DNA of 64,000 nucleotides from Limnohabitans lacus (lineage in GTDB: Bacteria > Pseudomonadota > Gammaproteobacteria > Burkholderiales > Burkholderiaceae_C): contig NZ_JASGBH010000003.1 of NCBI RefSeq assembly GCF_030053395.1, positions 248,001 to 312,000 of the forward strand. The letters run 5' to 3'. The notes beneath the pieces were generated by a model, which made no database searches, was not told the origin of the DNA, and saw only the letters and a program-made list of their open reading frames with translations. This document shows, in pieces, positions 34,100 to 42,293 of this stretch. How positions within the stretch are numbered: position 1 is the first letter of the stretch; each line of letters opens with the position of its first letter. Made by a program: the position numbers and the translations under genes.

Positions 34100-34122
34100 A
34101 ACGGCGGAACCAGTCCGCCGTT
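34100..34122 (-). promoter_or_regulatory. Intercistronic hairpin between livK and livH
   Basis: A perfect 9-bp GC-rich stem AACGGCGGA / TCCGCCGTT with a 5-base loop and no following T run. It is likely an mRNA 3'-end stabiliser or partial attenuator that keeps binding-protein mRNA more abundant than permease mRNA, as known for other ABC operons. Confidence 0.55.
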
Positions 34123-34161
34123 CACGAGAAGGGCCTGCCGTTCAGACAAGCCTAGAGTGTC

Positions 34162-35355
34162 TTACATCCGGCAGCCGGCGCCAGAGTCGGCCAGGGCTTT
34201 GGCGGCCACGCCGATGACTTTGTTTTCTTTGCTGGACACTTCGCGCAGGTAGATGTCTTGCACTGGGTTGTGGGCCTTGCTCATGGTCCACTTGCCACGG
34301 GGGCTGTCGATCACGGCCACTTCCATGGCCTTGATCATGTCGGCTTTTTTGCTGACATCGCCTTTGACCGCGTTGGCGCCCTGCACCAAGAGCAAGCCGG
34401 TGTCGTAGCCTTGAACGGCGTACACATCGGGCTGCATCTTGAAGGTTTTGGCGTAGTTCAAGCGGAACTCTTTGTTGCGCTTGGTTTCGATGCCGTCACC
34501 GTAGTGCAGCGTGGTGAGCACGCCGTCGGCTGCGGGGCCGGCGGCATCGAGCACGCCTTCGGTCAGGAAGCCCGAGCCATACAGCGGGATCTTGCCTTTG
34601 AGGCCTGCAGCAGCGTAATCCTTGAGGAACTTGGCCGCGCCACCACCAGCGAAGAAGCAGGCCACAGCATCAGGCTTGAGCGCAGCGATTTCGGTCAGCA
34701 AAGCTTGGAACTCGACGTTGGGGAAGGGCAGGCCCAATTCCTTGACGATGGTGCCGCCTGCCTTGGTGTAGCTTTCTTTGAAGCCTTCAAAGGCCTCGTC
34801 GCCAGCGGCGTATTTCCAGGTGATCCAGACCGCCTTTTTGTGGCCGCGCTTGACCATGGCTTCGCCCAGCGCCATGGTCGGCTGGCTGTTGGAAAAGCTG
34901 GTGCGGAACACGTTGGGGGCGCACTGGGCGCGGGTGGCAATGTGCACGCCTGCGTTGGGGATCAGGCTGATCACGCCGCTGTCGCGGGCCACTTTGTGGA
35001 TGCCCATTTGCACGCCCGAGTGGACAGTGCCGATCAGCACATCGACCTTGTCGCGTTGCACCAGTTTGTTGGCGTTTTCGATGGCTTTGGAGGGCTCGGA
35101 TTCGTCATCGACCTTGAACCACTCGATCTCACGACCGCCGAGCTTGCCCCCTTGCTCGTTGATGGCCATGCGCACACCGTTTTCGATGGCCACGCCCAGT
35201 TGGGCAAAGGTGCCGGTGTAGGGCAGCATGAAGCCGACGCGGATCTTGCCGGTTTGGGCCAGTGCGCTTGGCGGCAGCAAAAGTCCGGTGGATGCAGCGC
35301 CCACCAGGGCGGCGCCTTGGCCGAGCATTTGGCGGCGGGATGTTGGTTGGGTCAT
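34162..35355 (-). CDS. livK: Branched-chain amino acid type ABC transporter binding protein
   Basis: Periplasmic binding protein of 397 residues (Peripla_BP_6 fold). The N-terminus TSRRQMLGQGAALVGAAST carries a twin-arginine-like motif before a hydrophobic stretch and an ALA-Q cleavage site, so Tat export is likely. The mature protein begins IRVGFMLPYTGTFAQLG, and EDDESEPSKAIENANKLV-like ligand-lobe features follow. The ATG at 35355 has GGAG 9 bases upstream. It is the first gene of livKHMGF. The ligand is not certain: together with the downstream oxidative genes, a non-amino-acid substrate is possible. Confidence 0.9.
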   Translation of the reverse strand: MTQPTSRRQMLGQGAALVGAASTGLLLPPSALAQTGKIRVGFMLPYTGTFAQLGVAIENGVRMAINEQGGKLGGREIEWFKVDDESEPSKAIENANKLVQRDKVDVLIGTVHSGVQMGIHKVARDSGVISLIPNAGVHIATRAQCAPNVFRTSFSNSQPTMALGEAMVKRGHKKAVWITWKYAAGDEAFEGFKESYTKAGGTIVKELGLPFPNVEFQALLTEIAALKPDAVACFFAGGGAAKFLKDYAAAGLKGKIPLYGSGFLTEGVLDAAGPAADGVLTTLHYGDGIETKRNKEFRLNYAKTFKMQPDVYAVQGYDTGLLLVQGANAVKGDVSKKADMIKAMEVAVIDSPRGKWTMSKAHNPVQDIYLREVSSKENKVIGVAAKALADSGAGCRM

Positions 35356-35564
35356 TTCAAAGGTCTCCAGGTCATGCAAATCAAGGGGGCGTCAGCCGGA
35401 TCGAGGCGCGCACAAGCAAAGCATAGCGGAGGAAAAATGCTTGCGTCATGCATTATGTTGCACAAGAATCATGGCCTTGCCTAGGGGGATTCCCGGGTTC
35501 CGGGGCGGGAGATGCAAAAAAACGCATCTTTCTTGCCTGGGCCGGGGACGGGTGCGGGGAGGGG

Positions 35565-35641
35565 TGGCCTGTCCGACAGGAATCGAACCTGTGACCCACA
35601 GCTTAGAAGGCTGTTGCTCTATCCAACTGAGCTACGGACAG
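35565..35641 (-). tRNA. tRNA-Arg (anticodon TCT)
   Basis: A 77-nt cloverleaf including an encoded CCA. The acceptor stem CTGTCCG pairs with CGGACAG, the D arm is GCTC...GAGC, the anticodon loop is CTTCTAA with anticodon TCT (reads AGA), and the T arm is ACAGGTTCGAATCCTGT. Confidence 0.97.
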
Positions 35642-35654
35642 TTGTAAAAACAAA

Positions 35655-35674
35655 AAAGGCCCTGACGGGCCTTT
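35655..35674 (-). terminator. Terminator between the two tRNA genes
   Basis: A perfect 8-bp stem AAAGGCCC / GGGCCTTT with a TGAC loop, followed on the minus strand by a T-rich run. It would end the tRNA-Pro transcript, so tRNA-Arg either has its own promoter or is made by read-through. Confidence 0.7.
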
Positions 35675-35705
35675 GATGTTCAGTGCCCTCACGGGTCTTG
35701 AGAAA

Positions 35706-35782
35706 TGGTCGGAGCGGCGGGATTCGAACTCGCGACCCTCTGCTCCCAAAGCAGATGCGCTACCAGGCTGCGCTACGCTCCG
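35706..35782 (-). tRNA. tRNA-Pro (anticodon TGG)
   Basis: A 77-nt cloverleaf including an encoded CCA. The acceptor stem CGGAGCG pairs with CGCTCCG, the anticodon loop is TTTGGGA with anticodon TGG (reads CCA and CCG), and the T arm is GCGAGTTCGAATCCCGC. Confidence 0.97.
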
Positions 35783-35838
35783 ACTGCGCTTATTCTAACC
35801 AGCAAATGCCCCCATCTTGGCTGGGGGCTCAAAAAACT

Positions 35839-36531
35839 TCAGCGTTTTTTGTACTGAGAAGCACCAAACAGGGCCTTTTTGGCCTTGTCGTCCAGCAAAG
35901 GTTTGCGCGCATCGGCCAAAACCTGCACGGCTTTTTGCACCGCAGGGCGCTCGGCTATGCGGTCAAACCAGGCTTTGACGTGCGGGAAGTCGGCCCAATC
36001 GATGCCCTGGTTTTGCCAGCTGCGCAGCCAAGGGAAGATGGCCATGTCGGCCACCGAGTAGTCGCCGCCCGCAATCCAGTCATGGGTTTTGAGCTGTTTG
36101 TCCAGCACACCGTACAGGCGCTTGGCTTCGTTGGTGTAGCGGTTGATGCCGTAGTCGATTTTCTCGGGGGCATAGATGCGAAAGTGGTGGGCCTGTCCCA
36201 ACATGGGGCCCAAGCCGCCCATCTGGAACATCAGCCATTGCAGCACATCGTATTTGGCGCGGTCACTTGGCGGCAAGAACCTGCCGGTTTTGGCCGCCAG
36301 ATACAGCAAGATGGCGCCCGATTCGAACAAGGCGATGGGTTTGCCGTCTGGCCCATCCGAGTCCACCAAGGCGGGGATTTTGTTGTTGGGGCTGATCTTG
36401 AGGAAGGCTGGCTTGAATTGGTCGCCGGTGCCGATGTTGATGGCATGGACCTTGTAGGGCAGGCCGCACTCCTCGAGCATGATGTGGATTTTGTGGCCAT
36501 TGGGTGTGGGCCAGGTGTACAGATCGATCAT
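35839..36531 (-). CDS. yfcG: Glutathione S-transferase, YfcG/Ure2p-like
   Basis: Cytosolic thioredoxin-fold enzyme of 230 residues. The N-terminal domain MIDLYTWPTPNGHKIHIMLEE and the glutathione site ISPNNKIPALVD, with FESGAILLYLA following, match the YfcG/YghU disulfide-bond reductase group. The all-helical C-terminal domain runs from about 95. In that group a Thr/Asn pair (here TPN, residues 9-11) replaces the usual catalytic Ser or Tyr. It is a single gene between the tRNAs and a terminator. Confidence 0.9.
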   Translation of the reverse strand: MIDLYTWPTPNGHKIHIMLEECGLPYKVHAINIGTGDQFKPAFLKISPNNKIPALVDSDGPDGKPIALFESGAILLYLAAKTGRFLPPSDRAKYDVLQWLMFQMGGLGPMLGQAHHFRIYAPEKIDYGINRYTNEAKRLYGVLDKQLKTHDWIAGGDYSVADMAIFPWLRSWQNQGIDWADFPHVKAWFDRIAERPAVQKAVQVLADARKPLLDDKAKKALFGASQYKKR

Positions 36532-36572
36532 GGGTTCAGGCTTTCCAAAGAGGTCAAAAGGGGGATGATCGC

Positions 36573-36616
36573 AAAAAAACGGCCTGCCACACCGATGTGC
36601 AACAGGCCGTTTTGCG
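36573..36616 (-). terminator. Terminator after the acyl-CoA dehydrogenase gene
   Basis: Arms AAACGGCCTG and CAGGCCGTTT enclose a loop with GCACATCGGTGTGGC-like inner pairing. On the minus strand it is followed by T7, ending the 36.6-42.2 kb run before the GST gene. Confidence 0.8.
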
Positions 36617-36633
36617 CGGGGGCTTGTGGTGAA

Positions 36634-37893
36634 TCAGCTGCCGCGTGTGACCGGCATCTCCACTTCGCCGGGCATGAGCAGGTGCTTGGCCAGCTCCAGC
36701 TTGGCCAGCGAGTTGCGGTGCACCTCGTCTGGACCGTCGGCCAGGCGCAGAGTGCGCTGGTGGGCGTAGGCATAGGCCAGCGGGAAGTCTTGCGACACGC
36801 CGCCGCCGCCGTGGGCCTGGATGGCCCAGTCGATGATTTGGCAAGCCATTTGCGGGGCCACGATCTTGATCATGGCGATCTCGGCCTTGGCGACCTTGTT
36901 GCCCACGGTGTCCATCATGTAGGCGGCTTTGAGCGTCAACAGGCGAGCTTGCTCGATCATGCAGCGGGCTTCGGCGATGCGTTCTTGCCAGACGGTCTGA
37001 CGGGCCACTTCACGGCCAAAGGCCACACGGCTGTTCAGGCGTTTGCACATCAATTCCAGCGCACGTTCAGCGCAGCCAATGGTGCGCATGCAGTGGTGAA
37101 TGCGTCCAGGGCCAAGGCGACCTTGGGCGATTTCGAAACCACGGCCTTCGCCGAGCAGCAAGTTGCTGGCCGGCACGCGCACGTTTTTCAGGATCACTTC
37201 CATGTGGCCGTGGGGGGCGTCGTCATAACCGAACACCGACAAAGCGCGCACCACGGTGACGCCTGGGCTGTTGGCGGGCACGACGATCATCGATTGCTGT
37301 TCGTGGCGACCGGCATCGGGATTGGTCTTGCCCATGACGATGTACACGGCGCAACGTGGGTCACCGGCACCGGACGACCACCACTTGCGGCCATTGATGA
37401 CGTAGTCGTCGCCATCGCGGCGGATCTCGCATTCGATGTTGGTGGCATCCGAGGAGGCCACATCGGGCTCGGTCATCAAGAAGGCCGAGCGGATTTCGCC
37501 GCGCAGCAGGGGCTCGAGCCACTCGTCTTTGAGTTCTTCGCTGGCGTAGCGCTCCAGCGTTTCCATGTTGCCGGTGTCGGGTGCCGAGCAGTTGAAGATC
37601 TCAGCGGCAAAAGGCACGCGGCCCATGATCTCGCACAGCGGTGCGTACTCAAGGTTCGACAGGCCTTGCGGTGCACGCTTGGACTTGGGCAGAAACAGGT
37701 TCCACAGACCAGCGGCTTGGGCTTTGGGCTTGAGTTCTTCCACGATCTTGGTGGGGATCCAGGCGTTGCCTTTGGCGCGGTTTTCAGCGATCTCTTCAAA
37801 GAACCTCGCTTCGTTGGGGTAAATGTGTTCGTCCATGAATGCCAGCAATCGGGCCTGCATGTCTTTGACCTTGGGGGTGTATTCAAAATCCAT
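36634..37893 (-). CDS. Acyl-CoA dehydrogenase family protein (ACAD10/11-like)
   Basis: FAD acyl-CoA dehydrogenase of 419 residues. Signature segments include [15 protein letters not shown] (FAD-binding loop), WWSSGAG, and [19 protein letters not shown] at the C-terminus, with YGxxG-type [14 protein letters not shown]. The overall pattern is that of the ACAD10/ACAD11 branch rather than fatty-acid FadE. AAGGAG lies before the ATG. It follows a phosphotransferase gene by 42 bp. In ACAD10/11 the same two domains are fused and act on 4-hydroxyacyl-CoAs via a phosphorylated intermediate. The same chemistry is inferred here but not proven. Confidence 0.9.
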   Translation of the reverse strand: MDFEYTPKVKDMQARLLAFMDEHIYPNEARFFEEIAENRAKGNAWIPTKIVEELKPKAQAAGLWNLFLPKSKRAPQGLSNLEYAPLCEIMGRVPFAAEIFNCSAPDTGNMETLERYASEELKDEWLEPLLRGEIRSAFLMTEPDVASSDATNIECEIRRDGDDYVINGRKWWSSGAGDPRCAVYIVMGKTNPDAGRHEQQSMIVVPANSPGVTVVRALSVFGYDDAPHGHMEVILKNVRVPASNLLLGEGRGFEIAQGRLGPGRIHHCMRTIGCAERALELMCKRLNSRVAFGREVARQTVWQERIAEARCMIEQARLLTLKAAYMMDTVGNKVAKAEIAMIKIVAPQMACQIIDWAIQAHGGGGVSQDFPLAYAYAHQRTLRLADGPDEVHRNSLAKLELAKHLLMPGEVEMPVTRGS

Positions 37894-37935
37894 GGTCTGT
37901 CTCCTTGAAGTGAGGGGCGGGTGAAAAAAAGGTCA

Positions 37936-39021
37936 TCAGGCTTGGCAGGCGAATTGCCAGGCCAGCTCGGCCATGGGCCGTGCGCCGGCGCCAGATGTTT
38001 TGGCTTGATCGCTCGATGCGGTGCCGTCTTCGACACGCTTGGCGATGCCTTGCAAGATGGCCGCGATGCGGAACATGTTGTAGGCCAGGTAAAAGTTCCA
38101 GTCCTTGGCCAAAGCCTCGGGGGTGGTGAAACCGGTGCGCTCGCAATAGCGGCGGATGTACTCGGCTTCGGAGGGAATGCCCAAAGCCGCAAAGTCCAGG
38201 CCGCCGATGCCGCGGAATGTGCCGGGCTTGATGTGCCAGGCCATGCAGTGGTAACTGAAGTCGGCCAGGGGGTGGCCCAAGGTGGACAGTTCCCAGTCGA
38301 GAACAGCAAGCACGCGCGCTTCTGAACCGTGGAACATCAGGTTGTCCAGACGGTAGTCGCCGTGCACGATGCTCACCAGCGAGTCGTCTTTGGCGCTGGC
38401 GGGGATGTGCTCGGGCAACCAGGCCATCAGCTTGTCCATCTCGGGGATGGGTTGGGTGATGGAGGCGACGTATTGCTTGCTCCAGCGGCCAATTTGGCGC
38501 TCGATGTAGTTGCCGGGTTTGCCATAGCTGGCCAGACCTTGCTTGGCAAAATCGACCTTGTGCAAGGCGGCCATCACGCGGTTCATCTCGTCGTAGATGG
38601 CGCCGCGCTCGGCCGTGCTCATGCCGGGCAGGGACTGGTCCCACAGCACACGGCCTTGCACAAACTCCATCACATAAAAGGCGCGGCCGATGATGGACTC
38701 GTCGTCGCACAGCACATGCATTTGGGCCACGGGCACATCGGTACCGTGCAAGCCTTGCATCACCGCAAATTCACGCTCGATGGCATGCGCTGAGGGCAGC
38801 AGCTTGGCCACGGGGCCGGGTTTGGCACGCATCACGTATTGCCTGGATGGCGTGATGAGCTTGTAGGTGGGGTTGGACTGGCCGCCCTTGAACATTTCCA
38901 CGCTCAATGGGCCAGCAAAGCCAGGCAGCTTGGCAGCGAGCCAAGCTTCCAAGGCCGAGATGTCGAAGGCGTGGGAGCCCGTGACAGGCCGGGTCCCCAC
39001 GAAATGATCAAAAGCACTCAT
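37936..39021 (-). CDS. Phosphotransferase family protein (APH fold, LvaA/ACAD10-kinase-like)
   Basis: Protein-kinase-like-fold phosphotransferase of 361 residues. The nucleotide loop region FKGGQSNPTYKL, the invariant lysine region YVMRAKPG, Brenner's motif HGDYRLDNLMF and the metal-binding DWELSTLGHPLAD are all intact, so it should be active. Such proteins next to an acyl-CoA dehydrogenase phosphorylate 4-hydroxyacyl-CoA (LvaA, human ACAD10/11). An antibiotic kinase role is unlikely in this setting. It follows the Crp/Fnr gene by 49 bp. Confidence 0.9.
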   Translation of the reverse strand: MSAFDHFVGTRPVTGSHAFDISALEAWLAAKLPGFAGPLSVEMFKGGQSNPTYKLITPSRQYVMRAKPGPVAKLLPSAHAIEREFAVMQGLHGTDVPVAQMHVLCDDESIIGRAFYVMEFVQGRVLWDQSLPGMSTAERGAIYDEMNRVMAALHKVDFAKQGLASYGKPGNYIERQIGRWSKQYVASITQPIPEMDKLMAWLPEHIPASAKDDSLVSIVHGDYRLDNLMFHGSEARVLAVLDWELSTLGHPLADFSYHCMAWHIKPGTFRGIGGLDFAALGIPSEAEYIRRYCERTGFTTPEALAKDWNFYLAYNMFRIAAILQGIAKRVEDGTASSDQAKTSGAGARPMAELAWQFACQA

Positions 39022-39070
39022 GGGGCACCCGTTTCCGCTGCTCTCAGCGGTGATTGAAAAGAATAGCGGT

Positions 39071-39790
39071 TCAGTGATCCGCGTTCACGATGGCCAACAA
39101 GCCCTCGCGGTCCAACACAACCAGACCACCCGGCTCGATGCGGATGATGTGCTCGCGTTCCATTTGTTTGAGTTCCTGGTTGACCCGCTGGCGCGATGCC
39201 CCCAGCAGCTGCGCCAGTTCTTCCTGCGCCAGTTGCAAACTGATGCGAATGGCTTTGGCATCCGACAAGCTGGGCGTGCCGTAGCTGCGCAGCAAGTGGT
39301 TGAGTTGCTTGGCCAAGCGTGCACGCAGTGGCAAGGTGTTGAGGTCTTCCACCAAACCGTAGAGCTGGCGAATGCGACGCGATTGCAAGCGCAGCATCGC
39401 TTCGGCGAACTCCACGTGTTGCGACAAGATTTTCTTGAAGTCGGCCTTGGCCACATTCAAGGTGGTCGTCTCGCCGTGTGCATAGCAGTCGTGCGTGCGG
39501 CGATCCCCGTCGAAGATCGACACATCGCCAAACCAAATGCCCGGCTCCACGTAGGTCAATGTGATTTGCTTGCCCGAGACCGAGGTCGAGCTCACGCGCA
39601 CCGCACCCTTGGCGCAGGCGATCCACTGCTCGGGCGGATCGCCCCGAGCAGCGAGCATGTCGCCGTCCTTGAATCGTTTGACGTAAGCGCATCGAAGTAT
39701 GTCGTGCCGAAGCGATGGTGAAAGGGTTGAAAACCAGCGACCGTTGTTGATCGCTTCTCTTTCTTCCATTGTCAGAATGGGTTCGTCCAT
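39071..39790 (-). CDS. Crp/Fnr family transcriptional regulator
   Basis: Regulator of 239 residues. The cyclic-nucleotide-binding beta-roll spans about 15-125, the long dimer helix follows, and the C-terminal winged helix has recognition region LAQEELAQLLGASRQRVNQELKQME. The CAP phosphate-binding pocket is poorly matched and no Fnr cysteine cluster is seen at the N-terminus, so the effector is unclear. ATG 39790 is preferred; the upstream frame is not conserved-looking. It lies inside the acyl-CoA degradation run, 56 bp after the hydratase gene, and may control that run. Confidence 0.88.
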   Translation of the reverse strand: MDEPILTMEEREAINNGRWFSTLSPSLRHDILRCAYVKRFKDGDMLAARGDPPEQWIACAKGAVRVSSTSVSGKQITLTYVEPGIWFGDVSIFDGDRRTHDCYAHGETTTLNVAKADFKKILSQHVEFAEAMLRLQSRRIRQLYGLVEDLNTLPLRARLAKQLNHLLRSYGTPSLSDAKAIRISLQLAQEELAQLLGASRQRVNQELKQMEREHIIRIEPGGLVVLDREGLLAIVNADH

Positions 39791-39846
39791 GGGCTGTCTT
39801 TTCAGTGACTGGGAATGGGATTTTTGTCGCCTGGGGGACCAGGCGA

Positions 39847-40626
39847 TCACTCGTATTGCGGGGTTTGCTTGTTCAAGAACGCAGCGATGCCGATGCCGGC
39901 GTTATTGTGATGTAAGTTTCGTACAAAGTTGTCGCGCTCACGGGCCAATTGCGCGTTCAAGCTGCTGGTGTCTGCATCCGACAAAAGTTCTTTGATGCTG
40001 GCCAAAGCATTGGGTGCGCGGGCGTTCAGTTGAGCGCTCAGTTGCAAGGCCGATTGCAGGGCTTGCCCCGCATCGCTCAAGCGGTTGACCACGCCCAATT
40101 GCTGCAAGCGTTCTGCGCCAATGCGCTCACCACACATCAGCAACTCGGTGGCCAGCTGGCGCGGCACGGCACGCGTCAAGCTCCAGCTGCCGCCGCCATC
40201 GGGTGACAGAGCGATCGAGCTGTAGGCCATGACGAAGACGCTGTTGCGCGCGGCCACGATCATGTCGCAGGCCAAGGCCAGCGAAAAGCCAGCGCCGGCG
40301 GCAGGGCCTTCAACGGCGGCGATCACTGGCTTGGGAAAGGTGCGGATCGCTTCAATCCAGTTGTGCAGACCTTCGATGCTTTGCGCTTGGTGCTCCGGCG
40401 GCAGCTGGCGGTTGTTTTGCAAACGCTGCAAATTGCCGCCCGCGCTGAAGATGCCGTTGGCCCCGGTGATCACCACGCTGCGCACATCGGCGCTGGACTC
40501 GGCCACGTTGAGTGCCTCGACGCCTGCGGCGTACATCTCTGGGCCCAAGGCGTTGCGAAACTCGGGGTTGCTGAGGGTCAAGACCAGGGTTTGGCCTTCG
40601 CTGGTGCTGAGCAGTTGTGCGGTCAT
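39847..40626 (-). CDS. Enoyl-CoA hydratase/isomerase family protein (oxepin-CoA hydrolase-like annotation)
   Basis: Crotonase-fold protein of 259 residues. Oxyanion-hole segments NGIFSAGGNL and GPAAGAGFSLALACDMIV are intact, followed by YSSIALSPDGGGSWSL. In the last, Asp/Gly replace the usual hydratase glutamates, as in PaaG/PaaB-type isomerases. Close Burkholderiales relatives are often named oxepin-CoA hydrolase (alternative type), but this cannot be shown from sequence and no other paa ring-cleavage genes are here. AGAGGAA lies upstream of the ATG. A palindromic repeat separates it from the 3-hydroxyacyl-CoA dehydrogenase gene. Confidence 0.85.
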   Translation of the reverse strand: MTAQLLSTSEGQTLVLTLSNPEFRNALGPEMYAAGVEALNVAESSADVRSVVITGANGIFSAGGNLQRLQNNRQLPPEHQAQSIEGLHNWIEAIRTFPKPVIAAVEGPAAGAGFSLALACDMIVAARNSVFVMAYSSIALSPDGGGSWSLTRAVPRQLATELLMCGERIGAERLQQLGVVNRLSDAGQALQSALQLSAQLNARAPNALASIKELLSDADTSSLNAQLARERDNFVRNLHHNNAGIGIAAFLNKQTPQYE

Positions 40627-40645
40627 GTGTGTTCCTCTAAGCGCT

Positions 40646-40671
40646 GGGGACAGATCCGAAGTTCTGTCCCC
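40646..40671. repeat. REP-like palindrome (GGGGACAGA family)
   Basis: GGGGACAGA and TCTGTCCCC form a perfect 9-bp stem with an 8-base loop TCCGAAGT. It sits in the 52-bp gap between two acyl-CoA degradation genes on the same strand. The GGGGACAGA head is similar to the GGGGTC element inside hrpA. Confidence 0.65.
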
Positions 40672-40678
40672 ACCAAGA

Positions 40679-42199
40679 TCAGTCTTCGGTGTGCATCAGC
40701 GACAAGCCGATGGCACCGCGGCGGCGCAACCAAGGGCTGGGGCGATAGCGTGGATCGCCATAGACCGTTTGCAGATTGAAGAGCACTTCGAGCACATTGG
40801 TTGGGCCGTAGCGGTTGCCCATGGCCAAAGGACCCATGGGGTAGGCCAGGCCCAAGGTGACGGCGGTTTCCAAATCTTCGGGGGTGCAGATGCGTTGCTG
40901 GCAGATGTCGGAGGCGATGTTGACGATGGTGGCGACCACGCGCTGCGTGATGAAGCCGCCGCTGTCGCGGATGACCGAGACGGCTTTGCCGTCGCGTGCG
41001 AACAATGCATGCGCTGCATCGCGCATGTCAGCGCGGGTGGCGGGGTTGACCGCCAGCACGCGACGCTTGGTGGCTGCGTCGTCGATCAGCATGTCGATGC
41101 CCACGGTGCGGGCTGGATCCAGGCGTTCGACCACGGCAACGGTGGTGATGTCAAAGCCCAAGGGCGCGACGAGTGTCAGTGCTTCAGGCGAGGGCGATGC
41201 ACCGGTTTCGATTTTGGCGCCCAGGTCTTTGAGCAATTGCAACAATTCCATGCGGCGTGCTGCGCGGGGTGAGACCCAGACAGGGGGGATGTTGTCCACC
41301 ACAGGCACGGCGGGCTCGGCGGGCACTTGGGCTGCGCCGTCCACGTATTTGTAGAAGCCTTCGCCGACCTTCTTGCCGACCACACCACCGGCCAAGCGCT
41401 GGGCGGTGATCACGTTGGGGCGGTAGCGGGGCTCTTCGTAATACTGGTGGTAGATCGATTCGATCACATGGTGCGACACGTCCAGAGCGGTCAAGTCGAA
41501 CAGCTCGAAGGGGCCGAGCTTGAAGCCGACCTGGTCGCGCAAGATGCGGTCGATCGTGGCGAAATCGGCCACGCCTTCGCTCACGATGCGCAGGGCTTCA
41601 GTTCCATAGCCGCGGCCGGCGTGGTTGACGATGAAGCCCGGGGTGTCTTGGGCCTGCACGGGCGTGTGGCCCATCTGGCGGGCAAAGTCGGACAGGCGTT
41701 GGCAGACCGCGGCGTCGGTTTTCAAGCCGGCAATCACCTCGACCACTTTCATGAGCGGCACAGGGTTGAAGAAGTGGTAGCCGGCAAACTGGCCGGGGCG
41801 CTGCAAGGCCGCTGCAATGGCCGTGACCGAGAGTGACGAGGTATTGGTCACCAAGACCGCGCTGGGGGCTAGGACTTTCTCCAATTCGGTGAACAGGCTC
41901 TTTTTGATGTCGAGTTTTTCAACGATGGCTTCGACCACCAACTCGCATTCGGCCAAGTCCTGCATGCTGGTGGCGCCCTGCAAACGGCTTTTGTGACCCG
42001 CCACGGCTTCAGGCGTCAAGCGGCCTTTTTCCTGGAGCTTGTCCCATTGCTGGAACACCGCGTCGCGTGCTTTTTGAATGGCTTCGGCTTGCGTGTCGTA
42101 CAGCCAGACTTGGCTGCCGGCTTGTGCTGCGATTTGGGCAATGCCCCGGCCCATGGCGCCGGCGCCAATGATGGCGACTTTGGAAAATGCGAGAGTCAT
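40679..42199 (-). CDS. paaH: 3-hydroxyacyl-CoA dehydrogenase (PaaH/PaaC type)
   Basis: NAD-dependent enzyme of 506 residues. The Rossmann motif IIGAGAMGRGIAQIAAQAG is at the N-terminus, then ETKSL-like NTSSLSVTAIA and the catalytic FNPVPLMKVVEVI (His in YHFFNP). Two C-terminal 3HCDH dimer domains follow (about 185-285 and 415-500), the arrangement of PaaH-like enzymes of about 500 residues. It oxidises 3-hydroxyacyl-CoA during beta-oxidation-like steps. The phenylacetate-specific assignment is by similarity of architecture only. ATG 42199 is chosen over a TTG 15 bases earlier. Confidence 0.88.
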   Translation of the reverse strand: MTLAFSKVAIIGAGAMGRGIAQIAAQAGSQVWLYDTQAEAIQKARDAVFQQWDKLQEKGRLTPEAVAGHKSRLQGATSMQDLAECELVVEAIVEKLDIKKSLFTELEKVLAPSAVLVTNTSSLSVTAIAAALQRPGQFAGYHFFNPVPLMKVVEVIAGLKTDAAVCQRLSDFARQMGHTPVQAQDTPGFIVNHAGRGYGTEALRIVSEGVADFATIDRILRDQVGFKLGPFELFDLTALDVSHHVIESIYHQYYEEPRYRPNVITAQRLAGGVVGKKVGEGFYKYVDGAAQVPAEPAVPVVDNIPPVWVSPRAARRMELLQLLKDLGAKIETGASPSPEALTLVAPLGFDITTVAVVERLDPARTVGIDMLIDDAATKRRVLAVNPATRADMRDAAHALFARDGKAVSVIRDSGGFITQRVVATIVNIASDICQQRICTPEDLETAVTLGLAYPMGPLAMGNRYGPTNVLEVLFNLQTVYGDPRYRPSPWLRRRGAIGLSLMHTED

Positions 42200-42293
42200 A
42201 GTGGATGCTTGCAAATAACGGGATCAGAAAAACGCCGAGGCGGTCCGTGCGGTAACGGCTTTGTAACCTGCCGGCGAGACGGCCATTATGGCC

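Noticed and set aside
35512..35533. AGATGC / GCATCT hairpin downstream of tRNA-Arg as a terminator
   Set aside because: The stem is only 6 bp around an A-rich loop and has no clear T run after it on the minus strand; too weak to call.
39847..40626. Calling this gene a phenylacetate-pathway oxepin-CoA hydrolase with confidence
   Set aside because: It is a single-domain crotonase without the aldehyde dehydrogenase part of PaaZ, and no other paa ring-opening genes are in the window; only a generic enoyl-CoA hydratase/isomerase call is supported.
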